From Nigerium sp. (GTDB lineage: Bacteria > Actinomycetota > Actinomycetes > Propionibacteriales > Propionibacteriaceae), in the NCBI GenBank assembly GCA_016711325.1, contig JADJTH010000001.1, positions 372,001-436,000 of the forward strand: 64,000 bases of DNA, given 5' to 3'. A model generated the notes under the pieces. That model worked only from the letters and a program-made list of their open reading frames with translations. It had not been told where the DNA came from and searched no databases. Below, piece by piece: positions 55,243 through 63,001 of this stretch. Every line of letters begins with the position of its first letter. Within the stretch, counting starts at the first letter, position 1. A program made the translations under genes and the position numbers.

Positions 55243-56022
55243 TCAGTCGAACAGCAGTTCGTCGGTGGCGATCGTGTCCCAGACCGGCCTCGGCAGTTCG
55301 ACGCCGCGCGAGGCGTCCACCACATCGGAGTGCGCGCCGCACCCGTGGTCGATCGCAACGACCTGGCCGTCGCGTACCGAGTGTTCGTTCGCGCACGCCC
55401 CGAAGTGCCGTCCGAGCGTGCCCACCAGCCGCACGAAGTACGCGCACTCCTGGCACACACCCGGGGCCTGCTTGGTCATCGCGTTGCGCGGCCCACCGTC
55501 GCCGTCGTTCCACCGCTCGGCAGCCTCGTCGCGGCCGTAGGCGCTCAGGACGCGCTCGCGCCCGAGGCCGAGTTCCGCGACCACCGCACGCGTCGCCTGC
55601 CACATCGCCGGATCGGTGTCGCGGGCGGCGTCGCCGCCGGTGAAACCGGGCTCGACACGGGGATCGTTGTCGGGGGTCGGCACCAGCACGCCAGGGGTGA
55701 GGTCACCCGGCTCGATCCGGTCGGCCCACGGCACCCACACGGGCGCGACGAGCGCGCCGTCCCCCGGCAGCATGACCACCTCGGAGACCGTGACCACCCG
55801 GGCACGCGCCGCGCGGACCACCGTGACCGCCCAGCGCCAGCCGGCGTAGCCCGGGTGCTCGGCGATGAAATAGTGGGTCGCCTGGCGTGATCCCTCGGTG
55901 ACGACGCGCACATGCTCACCGACGCCGACCACATCCGAGCGCCCCAGCGCTGCCGCGCGGGCGATGTCGACCGCGGCCGCACACGCGGCGTCCAACTCGG
56001 GCGTTCTGACCGCCACGCTCAC
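55243..56022 (-). CDS. DUF3027-domain protein
   Basis: The 259-residue protein matches the actinobacterial DUF3027 pattern: HPGYAGWRWAVTVVRAARAR, EVVMLPGDGALVAPVWVPWA, DRIEPGDLTPGVLVPT, then a zinc-like motif CQECAYFVRL...FGACAN with DHGCGAHS. Function is unknown. GTG 56022 overlaps the stop of the cold-shock gene, a conserved neighbourhood in these genomes. Confidence 0.85.
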   Translation of the reverse strand: MSVAVRTPELDAACAAAVDIARAAALGRSDVVGVGEHVRVVTEGSRQATHYFIAEHPGYAGWRWAVTVVRAARARVVTVSEVVMLPGDGALVAPVWVPWADRIEPGDLTPGVLVPTPDNDPRVEPGFTGGDAARDTDPAMWQATRAVVAELGLGRERVLSAYGRDEAAERWNDGDGGPRNAMTKQAPGVCQECAYFVRLVGTLGRHFGACANEHSVRDGQVVAIDHGCGAHSDVVDASRGVELPRPVWDTIATDELLFD

Positions 56023-56405
56023 AGCTCCAGTTCGTCGGCGACCGCGCGCAGCACCTGCGCCGTCTTGGCGGCATGCTTGGCGTCGGGATAGCGGCGGTGG
56101 CGATAGCCGTTGCCGATCCCGTCGAGCATCTTGATCAGGTCTTCCACGATGACCGCCATCTGGTCGGTCGACTTGCGCGACGCCTTCGACAGCGAGACCG
56201 GCGCCTCCACGAGCCGCAGCGAGATGGCTTAGGCGCCCCGGCGTCCGTCGATGACGCCGAACTCGACCTGCTGACCCTTCTTCAGGGTCGTCACACCCGC
56301 GGGCAGCGCAGAGGCGTGTACGTATACCTCGTCGCCACCACCTTCAACGGCGATGAATCCGAAACCTTTGTCGGCGTCGAAGAATCGCACACGACCGCTC
56401 GGCAT
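56019..56405 (-). pseudogene. 127-residue-type cold-shock protein interrupted by in-frame TAA
   Basis: Codons 1-58 encode a cold-shock domain (SGRVRFFDADKGFGFIAV with the RNP1 motif KGFGFI, DEVYVHASALPAGVTTLKKG). Codon 59 is TAA (56229-56231). The same frame then continues AISLRLVEAPVSLSKASRK and VEDLIKMLDGIGNGYRHRRY to 56019. In actinobacterial relatives the domain runs RRGAQAL and continues into exactly this tail. The TAA therefore most simply replaces CAA. Without it the product is 128 residues. It could be a substitution error, a real truncation, or two separate translations. Confidence 0.75.
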
Positions 56406-56526
56406 GGCACTCAACTCTCTGTCTGGGGTGGACCTGGATCCGATCAGCCTAGCCGACGCGGGCCGAAACGGCTCCGGTAGCCTGGGCTTCCACGCAACGC
56501 TCACGCAACGCGGGAAGGAGACCGGT

Positions 56527-57432
56527 GTGGCCGACTGGACGGACGGGCCCGAGTACGCCCCCACACAGCGTCCGACCGCCTTCGTCGAGCCGGACGCCGC
56601 ACCGCTCTCGGCGGCGCCCGAGCCGCCCGCACCGGCCGAGCGACCGCTCGCCGAGCGGCCCGCGTACGCGCCGGTCGAGGCGCCGTCGCTGGGCGACCTG
56701 GCGGCACCCGCCGCCCCGCATCGCGACCCGCGCGCGGCGTTCGAGGTCGTCGGCACGCCGATGACCTCGTGGACGCCCCCGCCGGCCCACCTGCCTCGGC
56801 CGGTTTCGCCCGGACCGGACGCGTTTCCCCCCTCGCTCCCGCCGTCCGCCTCGTCGCTGCCACCCGCCACCGGGTGGGGCGCCGCGCACGTCCCGCAACA
56901 GTCGCCGCCGCCGGAGCAGACGTCCTGGACGCCGCAGCGCCCCTTCCCCGCGGCGGCCACGCCCGGTGTCTCCCACCAGCCTGGGCCACCAGGGCCCGGG
57001 CCATCCGTGAACCCGCCAGGGTTTCCGGTACCGGGACCGCCGCCGTGGCAGCAGCCAACGCCGCCCCCCTTCGGCCCGGTGACGCTCAAGGATGTCGCGA
57101 CCCAGACGACGCCTGGCGTCCTCATCTGCCTGGCACTCGGGGCGCTCGTCTCGCCGCTGTCGTTGCCCTTGCTGGTGATCGCCTCGATCCTGGCCAGCCG
57201 GATCCGCTACCGCCGTACCAGGATCCGCCGGTTCTTCTCGTGGGCGCTCTACGGCGCCGTCGGGCTGGGTTTACTCGCCGAGATGCTCGGCACGGGCGCC
57301 TTCGTCACGTACTCCATGTGGGAGTCGGTCGTGAGCTGGGCGCGCTGGGCGTGCCTGGCGATGCTGATCGTCGTGCCGCTCACGGTCGGCGACGCGCTGC
57401 GCCGCCGCGAACGCCCCGAGGATCTGACGTGA
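56527..57432 (+). CDS. proline-rich membrane protein
   Basis: GTG 56527 follows AAGGAG. The first 200 residues are a disordered Pro/Ala/Ser-rich domain (APPSAAPEPPAPAERP-type text, PPPEQTSWTPQRPF). Three membrane segments follow (GVLICLALGALVSPLSLPLLV, LYGAVGLGLLAEMLGTG, RWACLAMLIVVPLTVGDAL). It resembles many uncharacterised actinobacterial DUF4190-like proteins. The stop overlaps the Nudix GTG, so the two are coupled. Confidence 0.7.
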   Translation: MADWTDGPEYAPTQRPTAFVEPDAAPLSAAPEPPAPAERPLAERPAYAPVEAPSLGDLAAPAAPHRDPRAAFEVVGTPMTSWTPPPAHLPRPVSPGPDAFPPSLPPSASSLPPATGWGAAHVPQQSPPPEQTSWTPQRPFPAAATPGVSHQPGPPGPGPSVNPPGFPVPGPPPWQQPTPPPFGPVTLKDVATQTTPGVLICLALGALVSPLSLPLLVIASILASRIRYRRTRIRRFFSWALYGAVGLGLLAEMLGTGAFVTYSMWESVVSWARWACLAMLIVVPLTVGDALRRRERPEDLT

Positions 57433-58058
57433 CCGTGTCGCCTCCCTACCGGTCGCGGGACTTCACGCCGGTGCCCGCGCACCGGCGTCCGCACCGCACC
57501 CGACGGGGCGTCCGCGTCGTCGTGACGGACGGCGCGAGCACGCTGCTGTTCCGCGACACCGACCCGGGCGTGCCCGGCTCGCGCTGGTGGATGACCCCGG
57601 GCGGCGGCATGGATCCCGGCGAGACCGAGCCACAGACCGCCGTACGCGAGCTCGCCGAGGAGACCGGCCTCGTCGTCGAGGCGTCCGCCCTGATCGGGCC
57701 CGTGATGCGCCGCGTCGTCGTGCACGGCTACTCCGATCAGGTCTGCGAGCAGACCGAGGCCTTCTTCGTGCTGCGCGTCAGCCGGTTCGAGGTGGACACC
57801 TCGGCGCACACCACCGACGAGCAGCAGACTCTCGTCGGGCACGCCTGGCTGCCGGTGCAGGGGCTGGCCGACCAGCACGACCCGGTATGGCCGGCGGGGC
57901 TGGCCGGCCTGATCGCCAACGCCGCCGACCCCGCAACCTGGCCCGGAGACATCGGCCGTGTCGAGGAGTCGACCGTTCCGGTCACCCGCGGTCCTGGTTG
58001 GCCGACCCCCTACGCTGGTCCGGCGTCCGCGACACCCGGCGGGCGCACCCCGTCGTGA
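57429..58058 (+). CDS. Nudix hydrolase
   Basis: The Nudix box is complete: GGGMDPGETEPQTAVRELAE followed by ETGL, near residues 57-80. The fold opens with RRGVRVVVTDGASTLLF. GTG 57429 overlaps the previous stop by 4 bp. The substrate is unknown, likely a nucleoside diphosphate derivative. The C-terminal 40 residues are disordered. Confidence 0.9.
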   Translation: MTVSPPYRSRDFTPVPAHRRPHRTRRGVRVVVTDGASTLLFRDTDPGVPGSRWWMTPGGGMDPGETEPQTAVRELAEETGLVVEASALIGPVMRRVVVHGYSDQVCEQTEAFFVLRVSRFEVDTSAHTTDEQQTLVGHAWLPVQGLADQHDPVWPAGLAGLIANAADPATWPGDIGRVEESTVPVTRGPGWPTPYAGPASATPGGRTPS

Positions 58059-58069
58059 GGAGGAACCGG

Positions 58070-59020
58070 ATGGAGAGCACGGCCGAGGATCCGGTCTCAA
58101 CGAAGTATCTGATGCGCTTCATCTGGCTGTCGATCGCGGCCGCGCTGATCACCGTCACGACCAAGGGTGTCGCCGCGTGGCTCACCGGCTCGGTCAGCCT
58201 CCTGTCCGACGCCCTGGAGTCGGTGGTGAATCTGGTGGCCGCGCTCGTGGCGTTCTGGGCGCTGTCGGTGTCGGGTAAGCCGGCCGACCACAACCACGAT
58301 TTCGGCCACGGCAAGGCCGAATACATGTCGAGTCTCGCCGAGGGCGCCATGATCTTCGTCGCGGCGACCGCGATCGTCTGGTCGGCGATCCAGCGCTTCG
58401 TCGTTCCCCGCCCGATCGAGGAGCTCGGCTGGGGCCTGGTGCTGTCGGCGTTCGCCAGCGTGCTCAACCTGGTCGTCGGCCTCATCCTGATCCGCGCCGG
58501 GCGCAAGCACCGCTCGATCACCCTTGAGGCCGACGGCCACCACCTGCTCACCGACGTCTGGACGACGGTCGGCGTATTCGTCGGCCTCGGGCTGCTGGTC
58601 CTGACGGGCTGGCAGTGGATCGACCCGCTGATGGCCCTGATCGTCGGCCTCAACATCCTGATCACCGGCACCAAGCTGATCCGGCGGTCGGCGGTCGGCC
58701 TGCTGGACGCCGCCCTTCCCCAGGCCGAGGTCGCCACCATCCGGGCTGCGGTCTCCTCGGTGACCGACGACGCCCGGGTGGTCCTGCGGGATCTGCGCAC
58801 CCGCGAGTCGGGCCGGCAGCGGTTCGCGCAGGCGATCGTGGTCGTGCCCGGCCACTGGACGGTGGCACGCAGTCACGACCTGGCCGACGCCATCGAGGAC
58901 GCCGTGAGCCAGGCCCTGCCGACAACGGTCACCGTGGTGCACATCGAGCCCGGCCCCTCTCAGCTCCCCCCGACCGGGCCCTTCGATCCTCCGGGCGACG
59001 CCTGGGACGTCCCCGTCTGA
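58070..59020 (+). CDS. cation diffusion facilitator (CDF) metal exporter
   Basis: ATG 58070 follows GGAGGAACC. The 316-residue protein has six membrane segments. TM2 has SVSLLSDALESVVNLVAAL with its Asp, and the DHNHDFGHGKAEYMSSLAEG loop is typical of FieF-type CDFs. TM5 carries HHLLTDVWTTVGVFVGLG. The C-terminal cytoplasmic ferredoxin-like domain includes LRTRESGRQRFAQAIVVVPG. It exports divalent metals such as Zn, Fe or Cd in exchange for protons. Confidence 0.9.
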   Translation: MESTAEDPVSTKYLMRFIWLSIAAALITVTTKGVAAWLTGSVSLLSDALESVVNLVAALVAFWALSVSGKPADHNHDFGHGKAEYMSSLAEGAMIFVAATAIVWSAIQRFVVPRPIEELGWGLVLSAFASVLNLVVGLILIRAGRKHRSITLEADGHHLLTDVWTTVGVFVGLGLLVLTGWQWIDPLMALIVGLNILITGTKLIRRSAVGLLDAALPQAEVATIRAAVSSVTDDARVVLRDLRTRESGRQRFAQAIVVVPGHWTVARSHDLADAIEDAVSQALPTTVTVVHIEPGPSQLPPTGPFDPPGDAWDVPV

Positions 59021-59028
59021 GGCCGTGC

Positions 59029-59733
59029 TCAACGCGCGCGGTGCACCTCGGTGTCGACGAGCCGACGCCAGGAACGCACGAGCGCCTCGTCCACGTAGGC
59101 CTTGCGCGAGCCTCCCGGGCGGACCTGATCGGCGACGTGGAAGGCCCGGACGCCGGCGCGCGCCAGCCAGGGCACATGCTCGGGGCGCAGGCCGCCGTCG
59201 GCGACCACCAGCGCCGCCACCCGGGGATCGGACCTCGCCTGGCGCACGAGCGCATCGAGGCCGTGGTCGAGGTCCCGTGCCGACCCCGCGGTCCGGACGC
59301 CGTCCACCCCCGGCAGCCCGACGACCGCGTGCCACGCGGCGTCCGGGTTGAGGATGGCGTCGAACGCTCGCGAGAAGGTCCAGCCGCAGGTGAACCCGTC
59401 CATCAGCGCGTCGATCACCTCGGCGTCCACCTCGCCCAGCCCGTTGAGGAAGCCGAAGGCGAGACCGTCGGCCCCCGCATCGAGGTAGGCGGCGATCAAC
59501 CCGCGCAACCGGACCAGCTCGCCGCCGTCGGTCGACAGACCTTCGCGCAAGCGCAGGACGGGCCGAAGGTGAACGCTGGTGCGGTCGCGAACGGCGGCCA
59601 CGGTCCGCGGCTCGGGCGACAGCGGGCCGTCCGGCGCGAACGTGCCGACGAGTTCAAGGCGGTCGGCGCCGCCGGCTTCGGCCGGGGCTGCGTCGTGTGC
59701 CCCGAGCGCGAGCACCTCGAGCACCGCGGTCAT
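59029..59733 (-). CDS. cutC: CutC-family copper homeostasis protein
   Basis: The 234-residue TIM-barrel protein has EAGGADRLELVGTFAPDGPL, typical of the CutC N-terminus (AxxxGADRIELC), with ADGLAFGFLNGLGEVDAEVI and TFSRAFDAILNPDAAWHAVV. The classic Cys of LC is replaced by Val here. A direct role in copper handling is doubtful for many CutC proteins. It is convergent with the CDF gene and divergent from sortase. Confidence 0.85.
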   Translation of the reverse strand: MTAVLEVLALGAHDAAPAEAGGADRLELVGTFAPDGPLSPEPRTVAAVRDRTSVHLRPVLRLREGLSTDGGELVRLRGLIAAYLDAGADGLAFGFLNGLGEVDAEVIDALMDGFTCGWTFSRAFDAILNPDAAWHAVVGLPGVDGVRTAGSARDLDHGLDALVRQARSDPRVAALVVADGGLRPEHVPWLARAGVRAFHVADQVRPGGSRKAYVDEALVRSWRRLVDTEVHRAR

Positions 59734-59801
59734 GCGCCTATAATGCCGCGAGCCCTCCGCCCCGGCGCGATGCCACGCGGCGCGGGGTAGACTCCCGGCT
59801 C

Positions 59802-60476
59802 GTGCGCATCGTCCGGGGAATCGTCGGGTTGATCGGCGAATTGCTGATCACCCTCGGCGTCGTGACGCTGGCCTACGTGGTCTGGCAGTTGTGGTGGACG
59901 GACGTCGTCTCCGAGGCGGACGCCCGCGAGGCCGTCGTGGCGCTCCAGGCCGGATTCCAGGACGAAGCGGCCGAAGCCCAGGGCCACACCGACGGCATGG
60001 AACGGGGCGACGCCTTCGCGATCGTGCGCATCCCCCGCTTCGGCGCCGGCTACGCCCGCCCGCTCTACGAAGGAACGGACCGCGAGACCCTCAGGCGCGG
60101 CATCGGACACTATCCGGAGTCGGCGAAGCCCGGTCAGATGGGCAATTTCGCGATGGCGGGTCACCGGACGACCTACGGCAAGCCGTTCAGCCTGATCCAC
60201 GAACTCCGGCGGGGCGACAGGATCATCATCGAGACCCGCGAGGGCTACTACGTCTACGAGAAGACCGACGACCTGATCGTGTACCCCCACCAGGTCGAAG
60301 TGGTGCTGCCGGTCCCCTCCCGCCCCGGCGTCGCCCCCACGCAAGCGATGGTCACCCTGACCAGTTGCCACCCGCAATTCAGTTCGCGGCAGCGGTGGGT
60401 CACCCATGGCGTCTTCGTCGGCTTCTACAGCCTGGCCGACACCCTCCCTCCGGACTTCCTGAAGGTGAGGAGCTGA
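59802..60476 (+). CDS. srtE: class E sortase
   Basis: An N-terminal membrane anchor (IVGLIGELLITLGVVTLAYV) precedes the sortase barrel. The catalytic triad is visible: His in NFAMAGHRTTYGKPF, Cys in MVTLTSCHPQFSS and Arg in SSRQRWVTHG. GTG 59802 gives 224 residues. Class E sortases anchor surface proteins with an LAxTG signal to peptidoglycan. No such substrate gene is in the window. Confidence 0.92.
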   Translation: MRIVRGIVGLIGELLITLGVVTLAYVVWQLWWTDVVSEADAREAVVALQAGFQDEAAEAQGHTDGMERGDAFAIVRIPRFGAGYARPLYEGTDRETLRRGIGHYPESAKPGQMGNFAMAGHRTTYGKPFSLIHELRRGDRIIIETREGYYVYEKTDDLIVYPHQVEVVLPVPSRPGVAPTQAMVTLTSCHPQFSSRQRWVTHGVFVGFYSLADTLPPDFLKVRS

Positions 60477-60478
60477 CC

Positions 60479-60649
60479 ATGTCCTTCTACGGTGCGATCT
60501 GGAGCCTGCTCCCCGGTCCGCGGCCGGTCAAGGCGATCCTCGCCCTGGCGCTGATCGCCGGCGTGATCGCCGTCCTGTTCACCTGGGTGTTCCCCATGAT
60601 CGAACCGATGATGCCCTTCAACGACATCACCGTGGAGCCGGAGGGCTGA
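60479..60649 (+). CDS. small membrane protein downstream of sortase
   Basis: ATG 60479 is two bases after the sortase stop and follows GGTGAGGAG. The 56-residue protein has one membrane segment (AILALALIAGVIAVLFTWVF) and a short acidic tail (NDITVEPEG). Tiny proteins of this kind follow srtE in many actinobacteria. A partner role to the sortase is inferred from position only. Confidence 0.75.
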   Translation: MSFYGAIWSLLPGPRPVKAILALALIAGVIAVLFTWVFPMIEPMMPFNDITVEPEG

Positions 60650-60750
60650 CGCCGGGGGCGTCCGCGCCTGCCGGGAGCTGCTGTCGAGCCGTGAGTCGGG
60701 GCAGGGTGGGGGTCGGCCTCGGCCTACGGATCGGTGTGGGTCGGGTGAAC

Positions 60751-60791
60751 AACCACCAGGGCGCCCCGCAATGCGGGACGCCCTGGTGGTT
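60751..60791 (-). terminator. intrinsic terminator after groEL
   Basis: The arms AACCACCAGGGCG (60751-60763) and CGCCCTGGTGGTT (60779-60791) are exact complements, with an inner CCCGC/GCGGG stem. It lies 16 bases after the groEL stop on the minus strand and could also end the sortase transcript from the other side. Confidence 0.85.
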
Positions 60792-60806
60792 GGCTCAAGC
60801 GGTGGA

Positions 60807-62438
60807 TCAGAAGTCCATGCCGCCCATGCCGCCGTCGCCACCCGGGGCGGCCGCAGCCTTCTCGGGCTTGTCGGCGATCACGGCCTCGGTGGTGAGGAAC
60901 AGCGCCGCGATGGACGCCGCGTTCTGCAGTGCCGAACGCGTCACCTTCGCCGGATCCGGGATGCCTGCCGCCAGCATGTCGACGTATTCGCCGGTCGCCG
61001 CGTTCAGGCCCATGCCCGGCCGGAGGCCGGCGACCTTCTCGGCCACGACGCCACCCTCGAGGCCGGCGTTCACGGCGATCTGCTTCAGCGGGGCCGAGGC
61101 GGCGGTGAACACGATCCGCGCGCCGACCTTCTCGTCGCCTTCCAGCGCGGCGATGACGGCGTCCTTGACCGCCGCAGCGGCCTGCAGCAGCGCGACGCCG
61201 CCACCGGCGAGGATGCCCTCTTCCACGGCCGCCTTCGCGTTGCGCACGGCGTCCTCGACGCGGTGCTTGCGCTCCTTGAGTTCGACCTCGGTGGCCGCGC
61301 CGACCTTGATGACGGCGACGCCGCCGGCCAGCTTGGCGAGACGCTCCTGCAGCTTCTCACGGTCGTAGTCGGAGTCGGAGTTCTCGATCTCGCGACGGAT
61401 CTGGCTCACGCGGCCCGCGATCTGCTCCGCGTCACCGGAGCCGTCGACGATGGTCGTCTCGTCCTTGGTGACCAGGACCGAACGCGCACGGCCGAGCAGC
61501 TCGAGCGTGACGGCGTCCAGCTTGAGGCCGACCTCTTCGGAAATGACCTGGCCGCCGGTCAGGATCGCGATGTCGGTCAGCATGGCCTTGCGGCGATCGC
61601 CGAAGCCCGGAGCCTTGACGGCCACCGACCTGAACCGGCCCTGCAGCTTGTTGACGATCAGCGCGGCGAGGGCCTCGCCGTCGACGTCTTCGGCGATGAC
61701 CAGCAGCGGCTTGCCCGACTGCATGACCTTCTCGAGCACGGGCAGCAGGTCTTTCAGGCTGCTGACCTTGCCGTTGACGATGAGGATGTAGGGATCCTCG
61801 AGGACGGCCTCCATCCGTTCGGCGTCGGTGACGAAGTACGGCGCGATGTAGCCCTTGTCGAAGCGCATGCCCTCGGTGAGCTCGAGTTCGAGCCCGAAGG
61901 TGTTGGACTCCTCGACGGTGATGACGCCTTCCTTGCCGACCTTGTCCATCGCCTCGGCGATGATGTCGCCCACGGTCTCGTCGGCGGCCGAGATGGACGC
62001 CGTGGCCGCGATCTGCTCGCGGGTGTCGACCGGCGTGGCCTGCGCGGCCAGTTCGTCGGCGATGGCGGAGACGGCCTTCTCGATGCCCCGCTTGAGGCTC
62101 ATCGGGTTGGCGCCGGCGGTGACGTTGCGCAGGCCCTCGCGGACCATCGCCTGCGCGATGACGGTGGCGGTGGTGGTGCCGTCGCCCGCGACGTCGTCGG
62201 TCTTCTTGGCGACCTCCTTGACGAGCTCGGCGCCGATCTTCTCGAACGGATCCTCCAGCTCGATCTCCTTGGCGATGGAGACGCCGTCGTTGGTGATGGT
62301 GGGGGCTCCCCACTTCTTTTCGAGGACGACGTTGCGACCCTTGGGGCCGAGCGTCACCTTCACCGCGTCGGCGAGGACGTTCATGCCCCGCTCGAGGGCG
62401 CGGCGGGCCTCGACGTTGAATTCAATCAGCTTTGCCAC
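60807..62438 (-). CDS. groEL: chaperonin GroEL
   Basis: The 543-residue Hsp60 folds proteins inside its double ring. Signatures are VTLGPKGRNVVLEKKWGAPT, DVAGDGTTTATVIAQAMVRE and the C-terminal GGDGGMGGMDF. GTG 62438 follows AAGGA. No groES is adjacent, so this is probably the separate GroEL2-type copy common in actinobacteria. Two CIRCE-like operators upstream imply HrcA repression with heat induction. Confidence 0.96.
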   Translation of the reverse strand: MAKLIEFNVEARRALERGMNVLADAVKVTLGPKGRNVVLEKKWGAPTITNDGVSIAKEIELEDPFEKIGAELVKEVAKKTDDVAGDGTTTATVIAQAMVREGLRNVTAGANPMSLKRGIEKAVSAIADELAAQATPVDTREQIAATASISAADETVGDIIAEAMDKVGKEGVITVEESNTFGLELELTEGMRFDKGYIAPYFVTDAERMEAVLEDPYILIVNGKVSSLKDLLPVLEKVMQSGKPLLVIAEDVDGEALAALIVNKLQGRFRSVAVKAPGFGDRRKAMLTDIAILTGGQVISEEVGLKLDAVTLELLGRARSVLVTKDETTIVDGSGDAEQIAGRVSQIRREIENSDSDYDREKLQERLAKLAGGVAVIKVGAATEVELKERKHRVEDAVRNAKAAVEEGILAGGGVALLQAAAAVKDAVIAALEGDEKVGARIVFTAASAPLKQIAVNAGLEGGVVAEKVAGLRPGMGLNAATGEYVDMLAAGIPDPAKVTRSALQNAASIAALFLTTEAVIADKPEKAAAAPGGDGGMGGMDF

Positions 62439-62524
62439 TGCGGCAATCCTTTCGGATGTCTGCGTACGCATCCGTCGGTGCCCGCGACGGACGGCCTGAT
62501 CGGCAGGCCTCACCTGGGATGCTG

Positions 62525-62551
62525 GTAGCACTCGCCCGAGGAGAGTGCTCC
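62525..62551. promoter_or_regulatory. CIRCE operator 1
   Basis: The dyad GTAGCACTC-N9-GAGTGCTCC matches the HrcA operator consensus TTAGCACTC-N9-GAGTGCTAA at 14 of 18 positions, with the core AGCACTC/GAGTGCT perfect. It lies about 87 bases upstream of the groEL start. Confidence 0.88.
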
Positions 62552-62558
62552 GTCATGT

Positions 62559-62585
62559 TTAGCACTCGACCCCTGCGAGTGCAAA
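62559..62585. promoter_or_regulatory. CIRCE operator 2
   Basis: The dyad TTAGCACTC-N9-GAGTGCAAA has a perfect left half and a right half with one core mismatch plus. It starts 34 bases after operator 1. Two tandem CIRCE elements allow tighter HrcA repression. It ends four bases from the stop codon of the DUF3263 gene. Confidence 0.85.
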
Positions 62586-62589
62586 CGGA

Positions 62590-62874
62590 TCAGACGGTGG
62601 AGCGGACGCTCAGGCGACGCGCCGAGCGATCGCGCTGACGCCGCTCGCGCAGGCGTCGCAGGCGCTTGACCAGCAGCGGTGCGTACGCCAGCGCCTCGGG
62701 CCGGTCGATGAGCGCGTTGAGGTGCTGGTAATAACGCGGGCCTGACATGCCGAATCGGGCGAGGATCTCGGCGTCCTTACTGCCGGACGCCGCCCACCAG
62801 GACGCCTCGAAGTCGAGCAGCGCCGCGTCGGTCGCGCCGAGTGCGCCGTGCGGTTGGACGAACGCGTCGGACAT
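62590..62874 (-). CDS. DUF3263-domain protein
   Basis: The 94-residue protein has the DUF3263 pattern LLDFEASWWAASGSKDAEIL, ARFGMSGPRYYQHLNALID and LLVKRLRRLRERRQRDRSAR. The family is actinobacterial, small, and resembles a helix-turn-helix. It probably binds DNA, but targets are unknown. It is the gene upstream of groEL on the same strand. Confidence 0.88.
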   Translation of the reverse strand: MSDAFVQPHGALGATDAALLDFEASWWAASGSKDAEILARFGMSGPRYYQHLNALIDRPEALAYAPLLVKRLRRLRERRQRDRSARRLSVRSTV

Positions 62875-63001
62875 GCCGCCATGGTAGGCGACGAATCACA
62901 CCCCTGTCATTCACGCGTCGCTCGCGGGCTCGTTTGGCCGCGTCGAATAGAATGGCCGCCTGACCGCCTCGGGACCCCCTACTGCAAGGAGACGCGGAGA
63001 C

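Noticed and set aside
53744..55540. Plus-strand frame of 598 codons.
   Set aside because: Rich in Asp/His/Gln/Arg repeats, antisense to the NCS2 permease, with no start signal or family.
60771..62528. Plus-strand frame of 585 codons.
   Set aside because: It is the antisense shadow of groEL, a common result of GC-rich codon use.
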